Positions 1 through 9,162 of a stretch of 64,000 bases of DNA are shown piece after piece. The first letter of the stretch is position 1. Each line of letters opens with the position of its first letter. Source of the DNA: Ornithinibacillus californiensis (lineage in GTDB: Bacteria > Bacillota > Bacilli > Bacillales > Amphibacillaceae); assembly GCF_001038485.1 (NCBI RefSeq), contig NZ_LDUE01000018.1:18561-82560 (forward strand), given 5' to 3'. Both the position numbers and the translations under genes were made by a program. The notes beneath the pieces were generated by a model, which was not told the DNA's origin, made no database searches, and worked only from the letters and a program-made list of their open reading frames with translations.

Positions 1-280
1 CAGTTCCGAATGCTACTTGATTTGCGACAGGAACAGCAATTATATTTCCTTTTAATTCACTTACATCAATACGCTTTAGTAGTTCCTTCAGAATTAAGAC
101 CGAGAACCATTCATTTCCATGAAGCATGGATAATAGAAGAAGTGTTGGGCCATTTTTCTCACCGGTTAATATATGTGTATAAATATTTACATCTCCACTT
201 AAATCTTTTGTTACTGGAATCTTTACTACTTTCCTACTACCACTCTCTATATTTACCCCAGCAATACTTATTTCTCCCAT
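1..280 (-). CDS. Succinylglutamate desuccinylase/aspartoacylase-family protein, 5' part
   Basis: The gene runs off the left edge, so only about the first 93 residues are visible. They contain the motif SMLHGNEW, in which H54 and E57 match the first two zinc ligands of the AstE/AspA (M14-like) deacylase family, followed by IIAVPVANQVAFGT, where the family has its conserved N-P-x-N-P strand. The ATG at 278-280 is preceded by AAGGAG. It lies four bases downstream of the TPR gene and is probably translated from the same message. Family members hydrolyse N-acyl amino acids or related amides; the substrate here is unknown. Together with the dipeptidase it suggests breakdown of an acylated amino acid or peptide. 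Confidence 0.75.
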   Translation of the reverse strand, partial: MGEISIAGVNIESGSRKVVKIPVTKDLSGDVNIYTHILTGEKNGPTLLLLSMLHGNEWFSVLILKELLKRIDVSELKGNIIAVPVANQVAFGT

Positions 281-284
281 ATGA

Positions 285-1103
285 TTACTCCTTACCATTA
301 TTGAGCTCTGCCTCAGCAGCTAGGTACCCAAAGGCAGACCACATTGTTGATTCTTTAACGATACGATGAAAGAGTTCAAATGCTTTCTCTTTCTCGTTGT
401 TTACCAGATAATAAACACCTAATCCATATCCTTGTGTAGCTAGTTCTAAATCTGGGTGTGCCGCATCATCAAAGGATAAGAGTTCCTCTGAGCTAATCAT
501 CCCTTTATAGAGTTGTAATCTTCTAAGGTAAGAAATATTTTCACCTGGATCAGTACTTTCTGAGATCGGGATTAGTAGCTTTTCTGCTTCTTGGTCCTTT
601 CCTAATCGTTTCAATGTCATCCAAAACCAATCAGCAATAGCAACATACAATTCATCACTTTTTGTCAATTCTAAGCATCGCTTATATGCATTTTCAGCAC
701 GTTCATAATCACCAAGTAAGTAATAGGCTAGGCCAAGGTGGTACCAGGTATCCCAATTGGTTGCATCAATACGAGAGGATAGTTCAAAATCTGCTGCAGC
801 CTCTTTATACATTCCTACTGAAACAAATCGGTGTCCTCTATGTCTGTATACTAGAGCGTGGAAAGGATCGTAGCTCAAAGCTATAGAATAAGCATCGATA
901 GCTTCTCTAAACTGCCAGGACTTAGAGAGCGCTAAACCCTTTTTCATCCATAAGTCTGGATTACTAGGAGTTTCTTTTATTTCTTTTTCAATCTCTAGTA
1001 CTTCTGGAGAAAATTCTATTTGTGAACCTCCCCATACTTGTTGGTTTTCTTTTGAATCTGTTAACTCATTTACAGAGATACTCATGTATGTCCCTTTTTG
1101 CAT
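285..1103 (-). CDS. TPR-repeat protein
   Basis: A soluble protein of about 270 residues with consecutive helical repeats. Segments such as LGLAYYLLGDYERAENAYKRC and similar units at roughly residues 50-160 fit tetratricopeptide repeats; the C-terminal third is also helical but diverged. No signal peptide or catalytic motif is visible, so it is probably a protein-interaction scaffold. The frame opens at 1124, but that ATG has no ribosome binding site. The ATG at 1103 has GGAAGGAA upstream and the one at 1085 (MSISVNEL) has AAAGGGA, so the start is 1103 or 1085. It lies between the dipeptidase and deacylase genes with short gaps, so it is likely co-transcribed with them. The role is unknown. 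Confidence 0.7.
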   Translation of the reverse strand: MQKGTYMSISVNELTDSKENQQVWGGSQIEFSPEVLEIEKEIKETPSNPDLWMKKGLALSKSWQFREAIDAYSIALSYDPFHALVYRHRGHRFVSVGMYKEAAADFELSSRIDATNWDTWYHLGLAYYLLGDYERAENAYKRCLELTKSDELYVAIADWFWMTLKRLGKDQEAEKLLIPISESTDPGENISYLRRLQLYKGMISSEELLSFDDAAHPDLELATQGYGLGVYYLVNNEKEKAFELFHRIVKESTMWSAFGYLAAEAELNNGKE

Positions 1104-1139
1104 TTGCACCAATTCCTTCCCCATTTTTAGTGATTAAAT

Positions 1140-2120
1140 TTATACTTCTTTCCATACTTGCTGTATTACCCTTGAAAAATTCCCACCAAGAAATTGTGCT
1201 ATATCATTAGAGGAATAACCTCTATTACGAAGTCCATTTATAACATTATTAATATCCTTAGATCCTTTAGCATGTCTTAACTTTGGATCGGTACCTACTC
1301 TCTCGTTGTAGTTAGCTACCACAGTTGGGTATAAATAGGCTTGAGCAATTGTCCCCTCTTCATCTGTTGCACCATCTAAGGTGTCATCACTCCCAAATCC
1401 TACGTGTTCAATACCAACTAAATTTATGACATACTCAACATGGTCCAAATAATCATCTAGTGAGGGCTGTAATCCTGTTTTGTCATTCCAACATAAAGGG
1501 CCCCAAGGTGTAAGACCAATTACTCCACCCTTTTCCGCTATCATTTTTACTACTTCATCCGTTTTGTTCCGTGGATTACTGCATAATTGCTGGACATTAG
1601 CATGTGAACATATAACTGGTTGTTCACTTGCTTGAATTGCTTCTAATGTCGTCAAATGACCACAATGTGAAAGGTCAATAAGCATACCAATCCGATTCAT
1701 TTCTTTGATTAGTGTTTTACCGAAGTCTGTTAATCCTCGGTCTACATATTCTGTGCACCCTGAACCAATAAAGTTAGCTTTGTTATAAGTAAGTTGCACT
1801 ACTCTAACCCCTAATTGATAAAATACGTGAAGGTTTCCCAAAGAATTTCCAATAGGGTATGGTTCTTGGAACGTAAGGATTAAACTTTTTTTATCCTGCT
1901 TAGATGCCTTTTGTAAGTCTTGGTAAGTTCTAGCAATTGATAACTTGCTCCCCGGAGTTTCAATATACTTATAGATTTGGCCAATAGACTTAACTGTCTC
2001 AGTAAATCCTTTTTCTGAATTAGGAAGCGTAAGAAAAAAAGCATCAACACTAGATTCTAAATTCTCATTAGATAACCCGTTAAATTCTCCTTCACAGAAA
2101 ACACATCCATTAATACTCAA
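1140..2120 (-). CDS. Peptidase M19 (membrane dipeptidase) family protein
   Basis: About 326 residues with M19 hallmarks: GLTDFGKTLIKEMNRIGMLI then DLSHCG (H152), VICSHAN (H173), GFGSDD, and a C-terminal LGGNFSRVI. These match the third to fifth metal-site regions of renal dipeptidase-like enzymes. The usual N-terminal H-x-D pair is absent; a subgroup of M19 proteins also lacks it, so hydrolysis of dipeptides is likely but not proven. The first conventional codon in frame is TTG at 2118-2120, but it has no ribosome binding site. The strong AAAGGTGGTGA lies just before ATC/ATA codons at about 2136-2141, so translation may begin at a non-standard codon. It is the first gene of the deacylase cluster. 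Confidence 0.8.
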   Translation of the reverse strand: MSINGCVFCEGEFNGLSNENLESSVDAFFLTLPNSEKGFTETVKSIGQIYKYIETPGSKLSIARTYQDLQKASKQDKKSLILTFQEPYPIGNSLGNLHVFYQLGVRVVQLTYNKANFIGSGCTEYVDRGLTDFGKTLIKEMNRIGMLIDLSHCGHLTTLEAIQASEQPVICSHANVQQLCSNPRNKTDEVVKMIAEKGGVIGLTPWGPLCWNDKTGLQPSLDDYLDHVEYVINLVGIEHVGFGSDDTLDGATDEEGTIAQAYLYPTVVANYNERVGTDPKLRHAKGSKDINNVINGLRNRGYSSNDIAQFLGGNFSRVIQQVWKEV

Positions 2121-2248
2121 AGTACTAGAGTTATTTATGATGAAGTCACCACCTTTCCCTTTCCTTTAATTAAGTTGTAGAGCACTTGAAAAAAGCTATA
2201 GCCATCAAGATTATATTTGATTATATATTAAAAATATTTGGAATCATA

Positions 2249-2277
2249 TGTACACTTATACCGAAAATGGGTATAAT
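2249..2277 (+). promoter_or_regulatory. Candidate promoter and operator of the CdaR-type regulator
   Basis: TGTACA and TATAAT (2272-2277) are separated by 17 bases. An inverted repeat TTATACC-N7-GGTATAA (2256-2276) overlaps the -10 box. The position suggests autoregulation by the CdaR-like protein, but binding is inferred. The divergent peptidase promoter must lie in the same 2121-2347 gap. Confidence 0.45.
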
Positions 2278-2347
2278 TATTTCAAAATTATTAGACGAAT
2301 CGTACAAAACCAGTAATATAGGATAAATAATAAGGGGGATATTTACT

Positions 2348-3523
2348 ATGAATCTAATTGAACAGATAGCTCAAGATGTAGTTGAAAAGACTGGGGCAAT
2401 CTTACATTACCGTGTCAGCATAACCGATACAAAAGGATTTATTATTGGATGCACTGATAAAAATCGCATAGGCATCTTTCATGAACCTTCACTAGAGGTA
2501 ATCCATAAAAATAATACAGTAACTTGTGAAAGGGATATCGAAAAGAAGATTTTACCCGGAATATCCATTCCTTTGAAATTTAATAATGAAGTTATTGGCG
2601 TATTGGGAGTTGTTGGTGAACCAAGCGAAGTGGAAAGAGATGTTCAACTTGTTAAGAATCAAGTGGAAATGATGTTTCAAGAGGAATTTAAACGTGAGAT
2701 CCAAGTCTTAAGAGAAAAAATGGTAGAGATGTTTGTTCTTCAAATCATTCATTATAATAAGAATGAAAATAATGACCATATATTAGAGTATTCGAGGCTT
2801 ATTGACTTTGAAGCCGATATAGAAAGAGTATGTTTATTAATAGATATTGATGGACTATCAAAAAAGATTCTTTCCCATAAACATATACAAAGTGTTCCAT
2901 TTCAAAGAGAATTCTTAACTTATCTTAAGCTAGTTTTTAAAGATCAAGATGGGGCTATCGTCTCGTTGCTGAGTATGAATAGATATATAATTATTAAACC
3001 TCTTCGAACAAAACAATCGTACTCTAAATTACTAGAGAGTCTAGAAAGTAGGATTGAAAAGATTAATTCTTTTTTGACAAGGGCTCATAATGTCTCAGCA
3101 TGTATTTCAGTTGGAGGTATAGGTAGAGGAATTGAAGGAGTAGCCAATTCTTATAATGACGCTAAGAAAACAATGGAAATTGGGAAAAGATTTTACGGAG
3201 GAAAAACTTTCTATCTTTATAATGAAGTCCGGATATTAAAAGAGATGCTGCCTGGTGAACTTTCAGATACTTATCAAAATAAACTATTAAACATAGTACA
3301 GCCTTTGATTGATAACGACCACTTTGATACCCTATCCAATACTTTTATTACCTATTGCGAGAACAATATGAATCTTAGTCAAGCTTCAAAAAACATGTTT
3401 CTACATAAGAATACAATGATGTATAGACTTAAAAAGATTGAAGAAATTACATCTATCGATACTAAAAGTTTTGAGGAGTGTATGATACTATATACTGCTA
3501 TTAAATATTATAAAGGTTGGTAA
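2348..3523 (+). CDS. CdaR/PucR-type transcriptional regulator
   Basis: A 391-residue protein with the layout of sugar-diacid regulators: an N-terminal sensory domain (about 1-135, beginning MNLIEQIAQDVVEKTGA and containing GISIPLKFNNEVIGVLG), a GGDEF-like middle region, and a C-terminal PucR-type helix-turn-helix (about 345-380, LSQASKNMFLHKNTMMYRL). Family members bind a small acid and activate neighbouring genes. Here it is divergent from the dipeptidase/TPR/deacylase genes, which are its probable target. The ATG at 2348 follows TAAGGGGG. The ligand cannot be told from sequence; glycerate or diacids are usual in the family, but an amino-acid derivative would suit the neighbours. Confidence 0.85.
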   Translation: MNLIEQIAQDVVEKTGAILHYRVSITDTKGFIIGCTDKNRIGIFHEPSLEVIHKNNTVTCERDIEKKILPGISIPLKFNNEVIGVLGVVGEPSEVERDVQLVKNQVEMMFQEEFKREIQVLREKMVEMFVLQIIHYNKNENNDHILEYSRLIDFEADIERVCLLIDIDGLSKKILSHKHIQSVPFQREFLTYLKLVFKDQDGAIVSLLSMNRYIIIKPLRTKQSYSKLLESLESRIEKINSFLTRAHNVSACISVGGIGRGIEGVANSYNDAKKTMEIGKRFYGGKTFYLYNEVRILKEMLPGELSDTYQNKLLNIVQPLIDNDHFDTLSNTFITYCENNMNLSQASKNMFLHKNTMMYRLKKIEEITSIDTKSFEECMILYTAIKYYKGW

Positions 3524-4155
3524 GAATCTGGGTATGAAACCCACTAATAAAGAATTGATTTAGAAAAGATAGCTAATTCACAGACAGTAGAAATAAGATA
3601 TGATGGCGATACAATAGCAGAAATCAGACCTAACTAACACACATAAACATCAGATTAAAGAATGACTATGAATTTGACATTTCGCATTATAAGAGTTGAT
3701 ATGTTATGTCGGTGCGTTTCCTATAAGACATTTAAGGTTATACAATGTGTAAAAGTAAAGTCAGAGCTCAATTACCAAGACTATTATAAGTAGTTATTCC
3801 AGTCTGCAATTACCATTAGTAAAAAAAGTGGTGAAGTAGCTATGAGCACAGTTAGAACATTACACTATTAATTAATATCCAATGTAACACCTCCAATAGC
3901 AACAATAGATTAATATCAATTTATTGTAAAAAATACCAAAATTAATTATATATAAATGTTGAGAGGTAATTTACCATAATCTCTGTATGGGACTAGGTGG
4001 GTTACTTCTTTTTTCTTTAGTGACAAATGCGATATTAGTTATTGTTGATATTAGTTAGTGTACCTTTCCCTACACTCCCTCCTCACTAATTGTCATATTT
4101 TTCTATCCCCTATAATACTATCTAATAATCTATCTACTATTTAAGGGGGATTATT
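3524..4155. other. Intergenic region with decayed remnants
   Basis: No intact gene. A short open stretch at 3554-3637 (plus) reads like a protein tail ending VEIRYDGDTIAEIRPN, with no start. At 3990-4060 (minus) there is a decayed holin-like toxin tail, listed separately. The rest is AT-rich and I see nothing else. Confidence 0.4.
3990..4060 (-). pseudogene. Remnant of a holin-like type I toxin gene
   Basis: On the minus strand the frame reads approximately LISTITNIAFVTKEKRSNPP, parallel to the remnant near 19.4 kb (LTTIIAIVALVINRRSNPP). The DNA GGTGGGTTACTTCTTTTT at 3997-4014 matches one arm of the terminators at 19.33 and 33.1 kb. No start codon or second terminator arm is left. Confidence 0.35.
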
Positions 4156-6378
4156 TTGAAGAAAATTAGTTTAGTAGCTCTATCATTAGCATTATCTTAT
4201 GGAACATTCGTATCTGCCGCACATGCACAAGGACTTGCAGAGAATTCATCAGAAAGAGTTGCTGTGGAAGTACAAACAGAAGAAACAGAAGTCTCAAAGG
4301 AGGAACTAATTAAAAAGTTTAAAACGTTATTTCCAAAGCAATTTGATTTTTTATCGAATAGTGACTTTCATTTAAGTAATGGTCATTACTATCCAGATGA
4401 TGAACGAACTCGCTATGAATTAAGCTTTAACAAAACCGTAAAAGGAAAAAATCTGTTTGGTCACATCGTATTTGTTGGAGAGGAATTGGAGCTTGAGAAT
4501 TTCCACTTTGAACCTCTCAATACACTGGACGCACTGTTCCCACCGAAAGTTTCTCAAGAGGAAGCAGAGAAAATAGCACTCTCACTACTAAAGAGAATAG
4601 TTAATGGAAAAGAGTATGAATTAGTTCCAAGCATGGACATGCCTTATTATTCCAACCAACCAATTACCGAACCAGTGCGTTACGAATTTTCATTTGTACA
4701 GAAGAAAAATAATGTTCCTCTAACAAACCAACAAGTTCAAGTAACTGTACTAGGAAGTGGTGAAGTCGTTAGTCTCTATCGCCATGTAGGAGAAGCAAAA
4801 GACACAACCTATGACGATGTGACAAAGGTAAAAAGTGAAGAAGAATTATTACAAAAATTGAAGGATCATCTAGAGGTCAATCTAACATACCAAGTAAACT
4901 ATGACTATCAAACAGGAGAAGAGTCCATAGCACTTGTATACAACCCATCCATCCGATTGGGTGTACATGCCATTTCTGGTGAATGGCAAACAGCGAATGG
5001 ATTTACGAAAAAAGCACCAACCAATTCAAAAATCGAGAAACTAGCAACAAAAGCCTTACCAGCCAAACATGAAAATATTACTGCAGAAAAAGCTATAGAA
5101 ATTGCCGAACAATTATTAGCTATCGATTCTGACGATGTGAAATTAATCATCCACTCCGTCGAAGAAATGGATTACCGTAACGGACAACCCGTATTAAATA
5201 TTCACTACTCCTACGATTTTGCAAATGGTGGCTACGGTTCTAGCATCATCTTGAATAAAGAAACAGGTGAAATCATCTCTTATCATGATATCAAACGTGA
5301 GGTCCTAAGAGAAAACGGCAAAAGCACGGAGAAAGATGAGAAGAAAATTACCGAAAAACAAGCATTAGCCAAAGCAATCAGTTACTTAAAAGAATGGTCT
5401 CCTTCCTATTTACACCGTTACGCAAAACCAATGGGTAAAGCTCATTATTGGGAACCAGAAGGAATCTATCACTTCTCTTTCCCTCGCGTAGTCAATGGAA
5501 TCATCGTGGAAGGACATACTATTAATGTTGGAGTAGGAACGGATGGTTCTTTATATAGTTTAGATGTAAACCATCAAGAAAATGTAGAATGGCCATCGCC
5601 TGAAGATGTTATTTCTGAGGATGAGGCAAAGAAAAAGTTAATCGAGGCGTTAAGCTTAAAGCTCCAATATATCAATCAAGGTAATGCGTCAAAAGAAAAT
5701 CACTATCAACTAGTATATTCACCTGTTTATAACGGAAAGACCTACAACTATTTAGATGCAAGTACTGGGGAATGGAATGATTTATTCAGTCAAAATGAAT
5801 TGCCAACTGTGAGCCATCCAACTGCTGAAACTGAATTAAATTATCTCATTCAAAACCGCATTTTAGAAATCAAAGATGCGGCCACATTTAATGCTGACAC
5901 CTCCATTTCCAATGGAGAAGCGTTAAAAATACTAGTAAAATCATTATCGTATTTCTATGAGTTCGATACACCAGAAGGAGATCCTAGCCAAACATTTGAA
6001 AATATTGTTCCAGACCACCCTTATTACTCGGTAGTAGAGAGAGCGGTAAGATTGGGCATCTTGAATCCAGAGGATACCTTTAATATCGAGGAAAAACTCA
6101 CTCGTGAACAGCTAGCTGTTTGGTATGTTCGTACATTAGGTCTTGAAATTGCAGCGAAGTATCATAATATCTATAAGCTACCATTTGACGATGCAGATAA
6201 CATTCAGAAGGAATATAAAGGATATGTTACTTTAGCTGATTCCTTACAGTTATTAAATGCGGAGAACAATCGATTCAATCCAAAGGTAGAAGTGACGTAT
6301 GCTGATATTGCCGTAACTATCTTCGACCTGGCCCATGCGATTCATGAGCATGGGAGAGGGTATCATTTGTATTATTAG
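4156..6378 (+). CDS. Secreted YcdB/YcdC-like protein with C-terminal SLH-like region
   Basis: 740 residues. A signal peptide (MKKISLVALSLALSYGTFVSA, cleavage near AHA-Q) is followed by repeated YcdB/YcdC-type segments with PepSY-like strands (for example ETGEIISYHDIKREV and ISEDEAKKKLIEAL). From about residue 560 to the end, motifs such as SISNGEALKILVKSL and LTREQLAVWYVRTLGL resemble surface-layer homology repeats, which tie proteins to secondary cell-wall polymer. The TTG at 4156 follows AAGGGGG. It probably sits at the cell wall; no enzymatic motif is visible and its function is unknown. It stands alone and converges on the SDR gene across a shared terminator. Confidence 0.75.
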   Translation: MKKISLVALSLALSYGTFVSAAHAQGLAENSSERVAVEVQTEETEVSKEELIKKFKTLFPKQFDFLSNSDFHLSNGHYYPDDERTRYELSFNKTVKGKNLFGHIVFVGEELELENFHFEPLNTLDALFPPKVSQEEAEKIALSLLKRIVNGKEYELVPSMDMPYYSNQPITEPVRYEFSFVQKKNNVPLTNQQVQVTVLGSGEVVSLYRHVGEAKDTTYDDVTKVKSEEELLQKLKDHLEVNLTYQVNYDYQTGEESIALVYNPSIRLGVHAISGEWQTANGFTKKAPTNSKIEKLATKALPAKHENITAEKAIEIAEQLLAIDSDDVKLIIHSVEEMDYRNGQPVLNIHYSYDFANGGYGSSIILNKETGEIISYHDIKREVLRENGKSTEKDEKKITEKQALAKAISYLKEWSPSYLHRYAKPMGKAHYWEPEGIYHFSFPRVVNGIIVEGHTINVGVGTDGSLYSLDVNHQENVEWPSPEDVISEDEAKKKLIEALSLKLQYINQGNASKENHYQLVYSPVYNGKTYNYLDASTGEWNDLFSQNELPTVSHPTAETELNYLIQNRILEIKDAATFNADTSISNGEALKILVKSLSYFYEFDTPEGDPSQTFENIVPDHPYYSVVERAVRLGILNPEDTFNIEEKLTREQLAVWYVRTLGLEIAAKYHNIYKLPFDDADNIQKEYKGYVTLADSLQLLNAENNRFNPKVEVTYADIAVTIFDLAHAIHEHGRGYHLYY

Positions 6379-6568
6379 CATCAATTGGGAAGGTTCATTA
6401 GTCAAATTCTATTAATTATCTGTGGAACTTGCCCCAAGTATACCTTGTCGGTCGACTATGACCTTTCTTAGTAGCTTTTTTAACCCCGACATAGAAATAA
6501 CAAATAAAAAATTACAGACGATTATAAGTTTTGCTACAATTCCAACTGACTATTATTAAATAATAAAA

Positions 6569-6601
6569 AGCCCTTTCCTAATTAGAAAAGGGCTATTTTT
6601 T
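6569..6601. terminator. Bidirectional terminator
   Basis: AGCCCTTT/AAAGGGCT hairpin with A-tract upstream and T-tract downstream, between convergent genes. Confidence 0.85.
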
Positions 6602-6612
6602 CATGTTCAGTA

Positions 6613-7311
6613 CTACTTATTCTTTATTACCACTTCAGTAACAGCTAAGTTTTTTCGTTCTTTTATATTATCCATAATAATATCAGCAACATCATCAGGC
6701 TCCATTAAATGCTGGATTTCCTCTTCTGTATAAATTCCGTCCCAAAATGCGGTTTTCATTCCGCCCATATAAGCAGCATAGACCATAATATTCGTATCCG
6801 TTAGTTCTACTAACAGACTTTCAGTAAAGCCTCGAACACCAAATTTACTAGCGCAATATACCGATTCTGTAACTTTTCCTTCAAGACCTGCAGTAGAAAT
6901 TACATTGGCGATTATCCCTTCATTTCGCTCCTTCATATTAGGCAAAACTGCTTGTGTACAAAATATAATCCCTTTTAAATTAACGTCTATCATATTATGA
7001 ACAGCAGTCTCTTCAATTTTTTCAGTAAGGGAAAAAACACCCAGACCCGCATTATTAACTAATAAATCGATAGGACCGATTTCTTCAAGGATCGACTGAA
7101 AAACACGATCTACATCCTGTTTAGAAGTAACATCTAGCTCATAGATAGCATGGTCAGAAATTAATGTTTCTGCTACCTTTTCAAGATTACTTCTCGTCCG
7201 TCCAATCAAACATACATAATATCCTTTTTTGGAATATTTCCTAGCCAATGATGCGCCTAGACCGCTCCCAGCACCTGTTATCGCTACCACTTTTCTATCC
7301 ATGACATACAC
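6613..7311 (-). CDS. Short-chain dehydrogenase/reductase
   Basis: A 232-residue classical SDR. The cofactor motif TGAGSGLG is at 12-19, NNAG at 86-89, and the active site has a Ser near 139 with YCASK (Y152, K156). GRTR after the second strand favours NADP(H). The C-terminus has VYAAYMGGMKTAFW in place of the usual P-G motif. The ATG at 7309 is preceded by AAAGGATGTGT. It lies 58 bases downstream of the nucleoside operon on the same strand and could be its last gene, although the enzyme has no obvious role in nucleoside breakdown. The substrate is unknown. Confidence 0.85.
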   Translation of the reverse strand: MYVMDRKVVAITGAGSGLGASLARKYSKKGYYVCLIGRTRSNLEKVAETLISDHAIYELDVTSKQDVDRVFQSILEEIGPIDLLVNNAGLGVFSLTEKIEETAVHNMIDVNLKGIIFCTQAVLPNMKERNEGIIANVISTAGLEGKVTESVYCASKFGVRGFTESLLVELTDTNIMVYAAYMGGMKTAFWDGIYTEEEIQHLMEPDDVADIIMDNIKERKNLAVTEVVIKNK

Positions 7312-7369
7312 ATCCTTTTAAAGAAATATGCTAAAGCAACTTGTCCAACTCTAGATTAATAATCTTCCC

Positions 7370-8269
7370 TCATTCAACCACCCGTACTTCTTCCGTTACA
7401 ACCTCACGCTGACGTTTAATATTCATTACAATCAAACTAACAATCATTAATGGCAATCCTATCCGAATCCCTAAATGAAAAGGTTCTCCTAGAATGGAAA
7501 CACCCAATAATATTGTAATAAATGGAATAATAAATGTTGTAAGAAGCGCAAAAACAGGGCTTGCTGTCATTACCAAGTAATAAAACAAAACATACGCTAG
7601 GCCAGAACCTAAACAACCTAGCACAATTAACGATCCCCAGACCTCCGGATCTCCTAGTGCAAGTATAGCTTGTGGCTGTTGAACGACACTGACTATACCG
7701 TTACAAACAGCTGCAATTCCAAGTGTCCACATCCCAAGCTGCAAAGCAGTAATCGTAGGGTAAAACTTTTTCACTAATATGGAATTTAATGCATAGCATG
7801 ACGTAGCAACTAACACTAACAAAGCATGTATAAAAGAAAATTCCGCGTTAGAAGCTTGTCCTGAAAATAACAGCAAAGATAAAACTGCTAATAAGCCAAT
7901 AATAATACCAACAACTTGGTTACGGTTTGGTTTGTCATGTAGTATCCATACTGAAAGTAATAGTCCAAGGACTGGCGTAGTTGCATTTAAAATTCCAGCA
8001 ATACTTGTATCCAATGAAGTTAACGAAATACTAACGATCGTCCAAGGGATTGCCGCTGCAAGCGATATGATTAATAAAAACCATATGGTTACTCGAAATT
8101 GAATCTTCCCTTTACTACGTAGCCAAAATGGAACTAGTGCAATTAACCCAAATATACATCTAAAGAATACAAGAGTCGCCGGTTCAAAATACACCAGCAA
8201 CTGCTTCGTCCACAAAAAAGAAGAACCCCATAACAAACTTAAGGTCAGTAATACGAGTAATGCTTTCAT
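7370..8269 (-). CDS. EamA-family (DMT) transporter
   Basis: A 299-residue integral membrane protein with two EamA-type halves and about ten hydrophobic segments. Characteristic pieces are LLWGSSFLWTKQLL at the start and PVLGLLLSVWILHDKP in the first half. Its ATG overlaps the ribokinase stop (ATGA), so it is translationally coupled and belongs to the nucleoside operon. DMT proteins move small metabolites, often outwards. In this setting it might export surplus nucleobase or another product of nucleoside hydrolysis; that role is inferred from context only. Confidence 0.85.
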   Translation of the reverse strand: MKALLVLLTLSLLWGSSFLWTKQLLVYFEPATLVFFRCIFGLIALVPFWLRSKGKIQFRVTIWFLLIISLAAAIPWTIVSISLTSLDTSIAGILNATTPVLGLLLSVWILHDKPNRNQVVGIIIGLLAVLSLLLFSGQASNAEFSFIHALLVLVATSCYALNSILVKKFYPTITALQLGMWTLGIAAVCNGIVSVVQQPQAILALGDPEVWGSLIVLGCLGSGLAYVLFYYLVMTASPVFALLTTFIIPFITILLGVSILGEPFHLGIRIGLPLMIVSLIVMNIKRQREVVTEEVRVVE

Positions 8270-9162
8270 GACTCGTTCCAGCTTAAATCGGTAGGGATTT
8301 TTACTTGGGCTCCCTTTTGAGTCACGACGTATCCCGATACATTAACTGCATATTGAATAGCTTCCACTAATTTTAGATTCCTACACAGTCCAACTGTTAA
8401 TGCTCCATTAAATGCATCACCTGCGCCAGTTGTATCGACAGCCTGTACGTTTCGTGCAGGGACCCATCCACTCTCTTTACCGTTAGTAAAATAAGCCCCC
8501 TTATCCCCCAACGTTACCACAACGGTTTTTACACCTTGCTCGATTAGCAAGTGACTCGCATCCTCAATGCTCTGATTAGTGCTTACTTCCATCCCACTCA
8601 ATATCGCAAGTTCTGTCTCATTCGGTGTTAAAACATCCACCAATGATAACATATCCTTAGCTAATGGTTGGGCTGGTGCTGGATTTAATATAACTGGGAC
8701 CTGGCTTTCCCGGGCAATCATCATACCAGTAACTACCGATTCCAAGGGGATTTCTAATTGCATCAAAACTGCATCCGCAGACTTAATAAGTTCCCTTGCT
8801 TCTTTTACAACTACCGGTTTCACGTCCGAATTGGCACCCTCCATTAGAACAATCGCATTTTCTCCTGTTTGGCTCACTTGAATCAACGCATTCCCGGTTA
8901 TACCAAATTGATGTACATGATTAGTAGAGATACCATAGTTATCTAGATTCTCTATCGCTCGCTTACCAAAATCATCCTGTCCTACACAACCAACAAAATC
9001 AACATCCGCACCTAATTGAGCCATAGCAACTGCTTGGTTAGCACCTTTGCCTCCGAAAAAAGTGTCAGAATTAGAGCTAGAAATTGTCTCGCCAGGTTTT
9101 ACAATATGAGCAACATCATATACTAAATCAATATTGACACTTCCAATGACAGCAACCCTCAT
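8266..9162 (-). CDS. rbsK: Ribokinase
   Basis: A 298-residue PfkB-family kinase that phosphorylates ribose to ribose 5-phosphate in the cytoplasm. The N-terminal signature GGKGANQA is at 37-44, NPAPA at 160-164, and the ATP/anion-hole motif DTTGAGDAF at 243-251 with catalytic D249. TPNE near 179-182 is also typical of RbsK. It overlaps the ECF ATPase upstream (4 bases) and the EamA gene downstream (4 bases). With the nucleoside hydrolase it would convert the released ribose; no ribose transporter is present, which supports ribonucleoside as the imported substrate. Confidence 0.92.
   Translation of the reverse strand: MRVAVIGSVNIDLVYDVAHIVKPGETISSSNSDTFFGGKGANQAVAMAQLGADVDFVGCVGQDDFGKRAIENLDNYGISTNHVHQFGITGNALIQVSQTGENAIVLMEGANSDVKPVVVKEARELIKSADAVLMQLEIPLESVVTGMMIARESQVPVILNPAPAQPLAKDMLSLVDVLTPNETELAILSGMEVSTNQSIEDASHLLIEQGVKTVVVTLGDKGAYFTNGKESGWVPARNVQAVDTTGAGDAFNGALTVGLCRNLKLVEAIQYAVNVSGYVVTQKGAQVKIPTDLSWNES

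Noticed and set aside
10..369. Plus-strand open frame of 119 codons at the left edge
   Set aside because: It lies antisense to the deacylase and TPR genes, whose frames carry recognisable motifs and ribosome binding sites.
3554..3637. Short protein-like tail after the CdaR-type gene
   Set aside because: It has no start codon or ribosome binding site and too few residues to name; mentioned only as part of the gap.
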